NCBI RefSeq assembly: GCF_003259845.1
Contig: NZ_QLMJ01000009.1
Coordinates: 1-64,000 of the forward strand
Direction of reading: 5' to 3'
Origin: Actinoplanes lutulentus
Lineage (GTDB): Bacteria > Actinomycetota > Actinomycetes > Mycobacteriales > Micromonosporaceae
DNA length: 64,000 nt
Part shown: positions 7,686-15,759 of the stretch, piece after piece
Layout of the letters: every line of letters begins with the position of its first letter
Position numbering within the stretch: position 1 is the first letter of the stretch
Program-made: the position numbers and the translations under genes
Notes under the pieces: model-generated
What the model saw: the letters and a program-made list of their open reading frames with translations, nothing else
The model's database searches: none
Told to the model about the DNA's origin: nothing

Positions 7686-10600
7686 ATGCCGTTCGATGGG
7701 TTCATCTCGTACAGCCATGCCGCCGATGGGCGCCTCGCGCCCGCTGTGCAGCGAGGCCTGCACCGGCTCGCGCGGCCATGGCACCGGCGCCGGGCGTTGT
7801 GGATCTTCCGGGACCAGACCGGCCTGGCGGTCACGCCCGGCCTGTGGTCGTCGATCCAGACCGCGATGGACGGTTCGCAGTACTTCGTGCTGCTCGCCTC
7901 GCCGGAGGCGGCGCGCTCGCCCTGGGTGAACAAGGAGATCGAGCACTGGGTGGCCACCAAGTCACCGCAGCGGATACTGCCGGTGCTGACCGACGGCGAG
8001 TGGCGCTGGGACTCAGCGATCGGTGACTTCACCGGCGATTCCACGGCCGTGCCCGAGGCGCTGCGCGGCGTCTTCGTCGAGGAACCGCTGTATCTGGACC
8101 TGCGGTGGGCCCGCGACGACCTGCACCTGACCCTGCGGCACGCCCGGTTCCGGGACTCGATCGCGCAGCTGGCCGCGCCGATGCACGGCGTCAGCAAGGA
8201 CGAGCTGGAGAGCGAGGACGTCCGCCAGCACCGGCGGGCCCGCCGGCTGTGGTCGGCCGCCACCGCGATGGTGCTGGTCCTCGCGCTGGTGGCCTCGCTG
8301 ACCGGTGTCCTGGCGATGCGTAACGCCGGCCGGGCCAACGCCTCGGCCGTGGAGGCACGGCGGCAGCAGCAGATCGCCTTCGAACAGCGCGGCAGCGCCG
8401 AACGGGCCACCGAGGAGTCGCTGCGGCAGCAGGAGAACGCCCAGACGCAGGAGCAACGGGCGCAGACCGCCGCCGAGGAGACCCGCCGGCAGGGTGTGCT
8501 CGCCGGCGAGCAGCGCGCGCTGGCCGACCAGGCCGCGGCGGACGCAGCCCTGCAGAAGGGCAACGCCGAACAGCAGCAGGAGTACGCCCGGCGGGAGAAG
8601 GAGAACGCCCAGCGATCCGCCGAGGACGCCCGCCGCGAGCAGGAGGACGCCCGGCGCTCCGCCGAGGATGCCCGCCGGGAGAAGGAGAACGCCCGCCGCC
8701 AGCAGGAAGACGCCCGGCGGTACGCCGAGGACGCCCAGCGCCAGAAGGAGAACGCCCAGCAGCAGGAGGAGAACGCGCAACGGTCCGCCGAGGACGCGCA
8801 GCGCTCCGCCGAGGAGGCCAAGCGGCAGCAGGAGCTCGCCGACCAGGCGGAAGGCCGGGCCCGGCAGCAGGAGCAGCTCGCGCAGCAGTACCAGGAGCAG
8901 GCCCAGCTGGCCATCGAGGAGCGGCAGCGGCAGGAGAAGATCGCGCGGGAGCAGGAGCAACTGGCCCGGGAAGCGGCCGAGGAGGCACGCCGCCAGCGCG
9001 AGGAGGCGGCGTTGCAGCGGCGGATCGCGATCAACCAGCGGCTGATCGACCGGGCCCGAGCGATGATCGAATACGACCCGCAGAAGGCCCTGATGCTGGG
9101 CGTGGCCGCGCAGCGACTGCACGCCGGCGCGCTGAGCGGTGACCAGCTCAGCCATCTCGTCATGTCGACGCACTACGCCGGTGCTCTCGCCGACGTGGTC
9201 GAGGTCGCCGTGGTGGCGAACGGGGTGCTCGCCGCCGCCGGCCCGGACGGGACAGTGGCGCTGTGGGACATCTCCCGCCCGGCGCGGGTCGTCCGGCTGG
9301 CCGCCGTGCCGACCGGTGGATCGGCCGGCAAGACGCTGGTGGCCAGCCCGGATGGGCGTACGCTCGCGGTGTTTGAAGGGTTGTCGCCCGTGGTGTTGTG
9401 GGATGTGAGCGACCCGGCGCGGCCGGCACGGCTGACGGAGCTCGCTGACGCGGCCGGGACGGTGGCGGTGGCGTTCAGTCCGGACGGGCGTACCGTCGCG
9501 ACCAGCAACCGGGACAAGAGCACCACCCTGTGGGACGTGGTTCGTGGCCGGGCGCCGGCCGTGCTCAGCACGCTGCCGGGCACGCGGTCGCTGACGTTCG
9601 GGCCGGACGGGAAGATCGCGGTGACCAGCGGCGCGACGGCCACCGTGTGGAACCTGGCCGACCGGACGGCTCCGGTCCAGCTCACCACCATCAGCAAGGC
9701 CCTGGCCGACGGGGCCGTCGTGTTCAGCCCGAAGCTGCCGGTGGTGGTCATCGAGGAGATCGACGGTTACGTGGTCCCGTGGGACATGCGGAACCCGGCC
9801 CTGCCGAAACGCGGTTCCTCGTTGGAAGCGGCGACCGGCGACGCGGCGCTGAGCCGGCTGGCGTTCAGCGCGGACGGGCTCATGCTGGCGCTCAGCGACT
9901 CCAGCGGCACGACCCGGCTGCGCAACCTCTCGCTCGGCGCGATCGCCGGCCAGACCTCGTTGATCGGCCGGGTCGCCACCCTGACCGGCCGCGACGGCCC
10001 GATCCGGTCGGCGGCACTCAGCGCCGACGGGAAGATGCTGATCACCTCCGGTGAACGCCGGACCGCGACGCTGTGGAACACCCGGGGCGCCTTCGGCCGG
10101 GAGACGATCGCCGCGCTGGTCAGGCCGGACCCCGCGGACGTGGTGGGGGTGGCGTTCGGTCCCGACGGCCGATCGGTGATCGCCGCCGACGCACCGGGAA
10201 CGACGGTGACCTGGGATCTGACCGATCCGGCCAAACCGGTACAGGGCGCGGCCGTGCAGCTGAACAGCGGACGGATCCAGCTGATGGACCAGAGCCGGGA
10301 CGGGCACACCCTGGCCGTCGGCGGCATGGACGAGGTGGTGACGCTCATCGACATCAGCCGCCCGGCCGAGCCCGCGGTGCTGACCAGGATCACCGACCCC
10401 GGCGACGTGAGCACGTTCACCTTCAGCCCGGACGGGAGCGTCCTCGCGGTCGGCCGGACCAACGGCCGGACGTCGCTGTACGACATGGCGAATCCGGCCC
10501 GGCCCGCCCCGCTCGCCGAACTCACCGACCGCGGATTCCTCAACGGGCTCTCGTTCAGCGGCGACGGGCGCACCCTGGCCGTGGCCGCCGGATACAACGT

Positions 10601-11138
10601 GTCGCTGTGGGACCTGACCGACCGGTCCGCCCCGGTTCGCCACACCGAGCTCTCGCTGGGTGCGTCCACCCTGGCGGTGGCGCTCAGCCCGGACGGGCGC
10701 ACCCTCGCCGCCGGCGTCGGCTGGGGTGGATCGGCGAGCCTCTGGGACATCGCCGACCCGGCCCGCCCGCACCGGCTCGCCACCATGAAGGACGCCGAGA
10801 GCGTGGTGATGTGGCTGGGCTTCAGCCCGGACGGAACCGTGCTGGCCACCGGCGGGATCAGCGAGGCGCACCTGTGGGAGGTCACCGACCGGACCTCACC
10901 GGTACGGTTCTCCACGCTGGTGCACAACCAGCTCCGATCCCGCGACCTGGTGTTCAGCTCGGACGGGCACACCCTGGCGGCCGCCGGAAGCCGATCCGTC
11001 ACGCTGTGGGACTACTCGGTGCCGAAGGCCCTGTCCGCCGACCCCGGCACGCACGCCTGCACTCTCACCGGGCGCGGGCTCAACGCCGAGGAGTGGGCGC
11101 AGTACGTGCCCGAACTCCCGTACCAGGCGACCTGTTGA
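7686..11138 (+). CDS. TIR domain - transmembrane - coiled-coil - WD40 protein, copy 1
   Basis: 1150 residues. Residues 1-150 are a bacterial TIR domain starting FDGFISYSHAADG, with FRDQTGLAV and the SPWVNKEIEHW segment whose E84 matches the position of the catalytic glutamate of NAD-cleaving TIRs (by motif, not tested). A single membrane helix lies at about 188-210. Residues 215-455 are a long Gln/Glu/Arg/Ala coiled coil built from imperfect RRQQEN-type repeats. After a short helical block with ALMLGVAAQRL, residues 490-1145 hold about a dozen WD40-like blades ending in LWDL/DIADPARP-type strands. The TIR end should face the cytosol. Start ATG 7686 follows AGGGA and matches the second copy. 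The upstream neighbour is a truncated cyclase; pdxY follows. NADase signalling or defence is inferred from family. Confidence 0.88.
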   Translation: MPFDGFISYSHAADGRLAPAVQRGLHRLARPWHRRRALWIFRDQTGLAVTPGLWSSIQTAMDGSQYFVLLASPEAARSPWVNKEIEHWVATKSPQRILPVLTDGEWRWDSAIGDFTGDSTAVPEALRGVFVEEPLYLDLRWARDDLHLTLRHARFRDSIAQLAAPMHGVSKDELESEDVRQHRRARRLWSAATAMVLVLALVASLTGVLAMRNAGRANASAVEARRQQQIAFEQRGSAERATEESLRQQENAQTQEQRAQTAAEETRRQGVLAGEQRALADQAAADAALQKGNAEQQQEYARREKENAQRSAEDARREQEDARRSAEDARREKENARRQQEDARRYAEDAQRQKENAQQQEENAQRSAEDAQRSAEEAKRQQELADQAEGRARQQEQLAQQYQEQAQLAIEERQRQEKIAREQEQLAREAAEEARRQREEAALQRRIAINQRLIDRARAMIEYDPQKALMLGVAAQRLHAGALSGDQLSHLVMSTHYAGALADVVEVAVVANGVLAAAGPDGTVALWDISRPARVVRLAAVPTGGSAGKTLVASPDGRTLAVFEGLSPVVLWDVSDPARPARLTELADAAGTVAVAFSPDGRTVATSNRDKSTTLWDVVRGRAPAVLSTLPGTRSLTFGPDGKIAVTSGATATVWNLADRTAPVQLTTISKALADGAVVFSPKLPVVVIEEIDGYVVPWDMRNPALPKRGSSLEAATGDAALSRLAFSADGLMLALSDSSGTTRLRNLSLGAIAGQTSLIGRVATLTGRDGPIRSAALSADGKMLITSGERRTATLWNTRGAFGRETIAALVRPDPADVVGVAFGPDGRSVIAADAPGTTVTWDLTDPAKPVQGAAVQLNSGRIQLMDQSRDGHTLAVGGMDEVVTLIDISRPAEPAVLTRITDPGDVSTFTFSPDGSVLAVGRTNGRTSLYDMANPARPAPLAELTDRGFLNGLSFSGDGRTLAVAAGYNVSLWDLTDRSAPVRHTELSLGASTLAVALSPDGRTLAAGVGWGGSASLWDIADPARPHRLATMKDAESVVMWLGFSPDGTVLATGGISEAHLWEVTDRTSPVRFSTLVHNQLRSRDLVFSSDGHTLAAAGSRSVTLWDYSVPKALSADPGTHACTLTGRGLNAEEWAQYVPELPYQATC

Positions 11139-11161
11139 CCGGGAGGCCGTGCGCGGGTCTC

Positions 11162-11167
11162 TAGGCT
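11162..11167 (+). promoter_or_regulatory. -10 box of leaderless pyridoxal kinase transcript
   Basis: TAGGCT lies 6 nt upstream of ATG 11174, the spacing expected when transcription starts at the start codon. No Shine-Dalgarno sequence is present. Confidence 0.5.
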
Positions 11168-11173
11168 GTGGGC

Positions 11174-12025
11174 ATGAAGGTCTTGTCCATCCAGTCGGTG
11201 GTCGCGCACGGCCATGTCGGCAACTCCGCGGCCGTGTTCCCCCTGCAGCGCATCGGTGTCGAGGTCGTGCCGATCCCCACGGTGAACTTCTCCAACCACA
11301 CCGGGTACGGCGCCTGGCGGGGCCCGCTCATCCCGCCGCCGGACGTGGCCGAGATCCTGCTCGGGGTCCAGGAGCGCGGGGTCTTCCCGCAGATCGACGC
11401 CGTGCTGTCCGGATATCAGGGCGGCGCGGGCATCGCCGACGTCATCATCGACGCCGTCCGCCGGGTCAAGGCCGCGAACCCCTCAGCGGTGTACGCGTGC
11501 GACCCGGTGATGGGCAACGCCAAGTCCGGATGCTTCGTCGCGCCGGAGATCCCGGTGCTGTTGCGCGACCGGGTCGTGCCGGTGGCCGACATCATCACGC
11601 CGAACCAGTTCGAGCTGGGCTTCCTGACCGGCACCGAGCCGGCCAGCATCGAGTCGACCCTCGCCTCGGCCGACCTGGCCCGCGCCATGGGTCCCTCTAC
11701 CGTGCTGGTCACCAGCGTGGAACGCCCGGACCGGGAGGAGGGCACGATCGAGATGCTCGTCGTCGACCCGGCCGGCGCCTGGATCGTCACCACCCCGCAC
11801 CTGCCGTTCAAGGCTAACGGCTCCGGCGACGTCACGGCGGCGCTGTTCACCGCCCACTACGTGCAGACCAAGAGCGCGGCGGTGGCTCTGGAACGCACCG
11901 CGTCCAGCGTCTTCGACCTGATCGAGACCACGTACCGCTCCGGCGAGCGCGAGCTGCGGCTGGTGCAGGCCCAGGAGTTCTACGCCACGCCGCGTATGCA
12001 GTTCAGCGCCAAGCAGGTCCGCTGA
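11174..12025 (+). CDS. pdxY: Pyridoxal kinase PdxY
   Basis: A 283-residue ribokinase-fold enzyme that phosphorylates pyridoxal to pyridoxal 5'-phosphate in the vitamin B6 salvage pathway; cytosolic. Family landmarks are the N-terminal MKVLSIQSVVAHGHVGNSAA, the FSNHTGYG lid region, LSGYQG, CDPVMGN, DIITPNQFE and the anion-hole motif NGSGDVTAA near residue 216. Length matches E. coli PdxY (about 287). ATG 11174 is preferred over GTG 11168 because a TAGGCT -10 box sits 6 nt upstream, which fits leaderless initiation. It follows the TIR-WD40 gene by only 35 nt but has its own promoter, so a functional link is not implied. Confidence 0.93.
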   Translation: MKVLSIQSVVAHGHVGNSAAVFPLQRIGVEVVPIPTVNFSNHTGYGAWRGPLIPPPDVAEILLGVQERGVFPQIDAVLSGYQGGAGIADVIIDAVRRVKAANPSAVYACDPVMGNAKSGCFVAPEIPVLLRDRVVPVADIITPNQFELGFLTGTEPASIESTLASADLARAMGPSTVLVTSVERPDREEGTIEMLVVDPAGAWIVTTPHLPFKANGSGDVTAALFTAHYVQTKSAAVALERTASSVFDLIETTYRSGERELRLVQAQEFYATPRMQFSAKQVR

Positions 12026-12088
12026 CCCCTTGGGGCGGTGGTGGCACAGGCATGACAGGTTCGACCGTACCGGCTCGCCGGTGCTCAG

Positions 12089-12385
12089 CTACGGCGTCGG
12101 CGGCCTTCGATGGGGAGGCCGCTTCAGCCTGGCAAGCCATCTGTGGCGGGCCGTCTGCCCGTGGCGTGCGGGTCTCCTGTGGCGGGGAGGACGCTGGGGT
12201 CGCGGGAGACGGCTGCCGCGGGGGCGACCGTGCCGGGGGCGATAACGCCGCCGGAGGCGGGGTTCACGGTCGTCCGTGGGACGACGGCGGTGCCACAGGC
12301 CGGCCGCCGCGATCAGTGCCATGGCCGCTGCCTCGATGAGGCGGGCCAGGGTGATCAGCGTTTCCGGGTCAGGCAGGTCGACCAT
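12089..12385 (-). CDS. Small Arg/Pro-rich membrane protein, hypothetical
   Basis: 98 residues starting at ATG 12385 with a good GAGGAG ribosome binding site 5 nt upstream. Residues 6-28 form one hydrophobic Ala/Leu/Ile-rich helix and the rest is very rich in Arg, Pro and His. I do not recognise the family. Support for coding is the ribosome site and the helix; against it is low-complexity GC-rich sequence that opens many frames. It is convergent with pdxY. Confidence 0.35.
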   Translation of the reverse strand: MVDLPDPETLITLARLIEAAAMALIAAAGLWHRRRPTDDREPRLRRRYRPRHGRPRGSRLPRPQRPPRHRRPARHGQTARHRWLARLKRPPHRRPPTP

Positions 12386-12701
12386 CTCGACTCCTCGGTG
12401 TGTGCGATCTGCTACACGACCAAGGCTTGAATGTCCGGGAGTCAAGCGAAAGGGCTTGCGGCTCAATACCGACATCTCTTGACGCGTCCGGCTATCGCGC
12501 GATGTCCAGAATGGCGATCATCGCCTGTCAATTGACGCGGTGAGATGATCAGAAAGGACGCGCCGCGCCCCGTCCGTATGTCATAGCGAAATCCCGGACG
12601 GGATGTCCGTGCAATGCACGTCCGTCATTGTGGACGCATGTCCTGCATGGAATGCTCAAGCTTGACAAAATTGACGCGCCACCGAGCTGGAGCGTATCGA
12701 C
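12386..12701. other. Regulatory-looking intergenic region upstream of HTH-NB-ARC-TPR gene
   Basis: No gene is seen here. The octamer TTGACGCG occurs three times (12479, 12532, 12671). The middle copy is part of the perfect palindrome GTCAATTGAC (12527-12536), and a second palindrome CGTGCA-A-TGCACG lies at 12608-12620. TTGACA at 12662 and TTGACG at 12671 are possible -35 boxes; TATCGA at 12695 is a weak -10 candidate 18 nt after the latter. The local AT content is higher than in flanking genes. Confidence 0.45.
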
Positions 12702-15572
12702 GTGGCCATCCCGATGCCGGGTCGCGACAGAGTCCCTGACGGGCCGGTGCGCGACTTCGTCACGGCCATGCATGAGATCTATGACGCGGCGGGCCAGCCC
12801 GCGAGCCGCCTCATTGCCAAGACCACTCTTGCGCTTCCTTCCAAGGACTACCAGGCGGTGTCGCACGAGACGGTGAGCGGCACCCTGCGTGGCGGTGCGG
12901 TTCCCGCCTGGGAGAAGGTCCGCTCGATCCTGAAGGTGCTGACCGACGGGTTGCCCGACGACGTCGAGCTGCCAGACACCGAGCTTCGGATGAGAGCCCT
13001 GTGGACAGCCGCCCGGCACCGGGTTCAGGACCCGCCCGTCTCCGCCTCGCGGCGGCCGCCGGTGACGATCGCGCTGTCATCGGCCCGGCTGCCCGCCGAG
13101 GCGGTGCCGATGGCCGGGTTTCGCCCGCGGCCGGCGCCCGGTTTCGTCGGGCGGGCGACGCTGATCGCGGCGGTGCACACGGCTCTGACGAGCCCTGACG
13201 ACGTCAGGCTGGTCCTCTTCGGTGGCGTGGGCGCGGGTAAGACCCAGACGATCTTGCATTACCTGGACCGGCATCATGGCGCCGATCGGCCGCTCTGGTG
13301 GGTGCCGTGCACGACGGCGGATACCGCCCGCGCGTCGCTGATCGAGCTGGCGGCCGCGCTCGGCGTCGACCGCCACCACCGGGTCGATCGCACCGTCCGG
13401 CTGGTGCTGGAGGCGCTCCAGGCGCGCCGTTTCCCGTACTTGATGATTTTTGACGGGCTCGACGATCCTGATCTGTTGCGCTTGGTCCCGAACGGCGGGC
13501 ACGTCGTCATCACCACCCGTGATCCGGCGTTCGGCGACGACGGATCGAGTGTCGGGATGGAGGTTCCTGATCTCGAGCCGGCCGACGCCGAGCTCCTGCT
13601 GCGTACGCATGATCCGGACCTGCCGGCGTGGCTGATAGCGGAGGTCATCGCGGCGTACGGACCGTCACCCCTCGCCATGCGCCAGCTGGTGTCCTGGTCG
13701 CGGGTCGCCGGCCGGCAGGTCGGCGTGATCGGCGACGCCGACCCGGCCGAGTGTCTGACAACGGTGCCCGCGGACGGCTACGGCAGCAGTGCCTCATTGG
13801 CGCTGCTGCTGGCCCTCGATCGGCTGGACGCGGCGAGCGGCCAGGCACTGCGCCTGCTGGAGGCGTTGTCCTGCTTCGCTCCGATCCGGATTTCGACGAA
13901 GCTGCTCGGCCGTGGTGCGAACGCCACGGCGAGCCCGGGCAGCGTCCTGGCCGAGACACCGCGCGGTGAGGTGGCGCTGAACCTGGCGATCCTCGAACTG
14001 CGTCGCCGGGGTCTGGCCCGGCTCACCGGTGACGGCGTGGAGGTGCTGCCCCTGGTCCGGATGGTGGTGCGGGGGACGCTGGCCGGCGAGGAGGCCGCCC
14101 GGGCATATCGGCGCGCCCACGCGATGCTGGCCGCGGTCAATCCGGGCCGGCCTGACGATCAGCGCTCGGCGACCGACATGTATGAGGGGATCGCCGCTCA
14201 CGTGGACGCGACGGGACTGGTGTGGTCGGAAGATCTGAAGGCACGGGAGACGGTGTGCGACCAGGTCCGCTTCCGTTATCTGGCCGGCGACTACAACGTG
14301 GCATGTGACCTGGGGGAACAGGCCTACAAGGCCTGGCGGCCGGGTAATGACCCCTCGACGGACGACCATCTGCTGCTGCGGATGTCGCACGAGTGGGCGA
14401 ACGCCCTTCGTGCCACCGGGCAGTACGAGCGGGCCGGTGAGCTGACCCGTGGGGCGATGAGCCAGCTCGGAGTGGATCCGGCATACGGCGAAGACCATCC
14501 GTACACCTTGGCGATGGCCGGCAGCCGAGCCGCGGATCTGCGGATCGCCGGTGACTACCGGCGGGCGCTGGAGGTCGATGAGGAGACCTACGAGCTCTGC
14601 AAGGCTCGGTTCGGCGAGGACCATCCACGCACCGTCATGAGCCTGCACAACCGGGGGATCAGCCTGCGGCTCAACGGGGAGTTCCGGCAGGCGGAGCAGA
14701 CCGACCGGGAGGCGCTGGCGCGGCATCGCGAGGAGTTCGGTGACGCCAATTGGCGCACCCTGCTGTCGATGAACGCGCTCGCTGAGGATCTCAACGGCCA
14801 GGGGCGTCACCAGGACGTTCTCACCGAATTGGAGCCGATGCTGGCGCGTGTCACGTCGCAGGAGCACACCCGGATGGATCGTGGTCTGCTGCTGGCGCAG
14901 AGGGCGCTGGCCCTGGCTCAGCGCGGGATCGGCCGCTGGACAGAGGCGCTCGGACTGCTGGAGAGCTCGTACGCCGACTGCGTCCGGCTGTTCGGTGAGG
15001 GCCACGAGTACCCACTGGCCCTGCGGATGAGCCGCGCCAACACGCTGCACCTGCTGAACCGCACCGATGAAGCGGTCGAGGAGCTTTCGCAGGGCATCAC
15101 GGACTACCGCCGGTTGTTCGGCCACGGCAATCCGCTGACCGTGGTTGCCGAGATCAATCTCGCGAACGCGCTGCGAGCTCGGGGCGATCATTCGCTGGCG
15201 ATCCGCATCGACGGGCACGGTAGCGAGACGCTTATCGACCGGGTCGGCCGTGATCATCCGTTCTCAGTGGCCGCACTCGTCAACCTGGCGTCGGATTACG
15301 CGCTGGGCGAGCACCCGAACCGGCTGGTCGCCTCGCGCAAGGCGGTCGAGTTCGCGTTACGCGCCTACACCGTCCTCGACCACCCGCACGTGATCGCGGC
15401 CGAGGCGAACCTGGCGGCCGATCTGGCGGCCGCAAACCTCCCGCTGGCCGCGGAGAAGCGGCTCGAGGTGCTGCGGCGTCTGGAGGCTCGGTACGGCCCG
15501 GAGCATCCGGCGGCGAGAACTGTCGCACGGGGCGAGCGCGTCGATTGCGTTCTTGAGCCTCCGCTCGTTTAA
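12702..15572 (+). CDS. HTH-like - NB-ARC NTPase - TPR protein (FxsT-like STAND protein)
   Basis: 956 residues. Residues 15-85 form a helical domain of the kind seen at the N-terminus of actinobacterial STAND proteins (VRDFVTAMHEIYDAAG, then VSHETVSGTLRG and W-E-K), probably HTH-like. A P-loop NTPase follows with Walker A GGVGAGKT at 174-181, a Walker B-like LMIFDGLDD near 247-255 and a VVITTRD sensor strand. From about 527 to 940 there are TPRs pairing ARFGEDHPRT-type turns. The C-terminus CVLEPPLV resembles the ends of FxSxx-COOH system TPR proteins. STAND proteins oligomerise on sensing a trigger; the trigger and output here are unknown. GTG 12702 has no good ribosome site and ATG 12714 is an alternative. 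It faces a related gene. Confidence 0.78.
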   Translation: MAIPMPGRDRVPDGPVRDFVTAMHEIYDAAGQPASRLIAKTTLALPSKDYQAVSHETVSGTLRGGAVPAWEKVRSILKVLTDGLPDDVELPDTELRMRALWTAARHRVQDPPVSASRRPPVTIALSSARLPAEAVPMAGFRPRPAPGFVGRATLIAAVHTALTSPDDVRLVLFGGVGAGKTQTILHYLDRHHGADRPLWWVPCTTADTARASLIELAAALGVDRHHRVDRTVRLVLEALQARRFPYLMIFDGLDDPDLLRLVPNGGHVVITTRDPAFGDDGSSVGMEVPDLEPADAELLLRTHDPDLPAWLIAEVIAAYGPSPLAMRQLVSWSRVAGRQVGVIGDADPAECLTTVPADGYGSSASLALLLALDRLDAASGQALRLLEALSCFAPIRISTKLLGRGANATASPGSVLAETPRGEVALNLAILELRRRGLARLTGDGVEVLPLVRMVVRGTLAGEEAARAYRRAHAMLAAVNPGRPDDQRSATDMYEGIAAHVDATGLVWSEDLKARETVCDQVRFRYLAGDYNVACDLGEQAYKAWRPGNDPSTDDHLLLRMSHEWANALRATGQYERAGELTRGAMSQLGVDPAYGEDHPYTLAMAGSRAADLRIAGDYRRALEVDEETYELCKARFGEDHPRTVMSLHNRGISLRLNGEFRQAEQTDREALARHREEFGDANWRTLLSMNALAEDLNGQGRHQDVLTELEPMLARVTSQEHTRMDRGLLLAQRALALAQRGIGRWTEALGLLESSYADCVRLFGEGHEYPLALRMSRANTLHLLNRTDEAVEELSQGITDYRRLFGHGNPLTVVAEINLANALRARGDHSLAIRIDGHGSETLIDRVGRDHPFSVAALVNLASDYALGEHPNRLVASRKAVEFALRAYTVLDHPHVIAAEANLAADLAAANLPLAAEKRLEVLRRLEARYGPEHPAARTVARGERVDCVLEPPLV

Positions 15573-15720
15573 CTGTTCTTGACAAGAATTGGTCATATTC
15601 CCCTCACAACGGCCGGCCGCGCTGGTGATTGCGCACGGGAATTCGCCGGTTCTCCGATCGATCCAGCGGCTGCAGGCGAATCCGATGGCACGCCAGGCAC
15701 AACGGCATAGCTTCGCTCGG

Positions 15721-15754
15721 TGGATCAGCCGGCCTCGTGGATCAGCCGGCCTCG
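15721..15754. repeat. 17-bp tandem duplication in convergent intergenic gap
   Basis: TGGATCAGCCGGCCTCG occurs twice in tandem with a partial third copy running into the stop codon of the following minus-strand gene. Nearer the upstream gene, TTCTTG-A-CAAGAA (15576-15588) is an AT-rich palindrome that may serve as a weak terminator or operator. Confidence 0.6.
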
Positions 15755-15759
15755 GTGGA

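Noticed and set aside
8013..10871. A 952-codon open frame antisense to TIR-WD40 copy 1
   Set aside because: It is a shadow of the GC-rich coding strand, with low-complexity composition and no recognisable fold.
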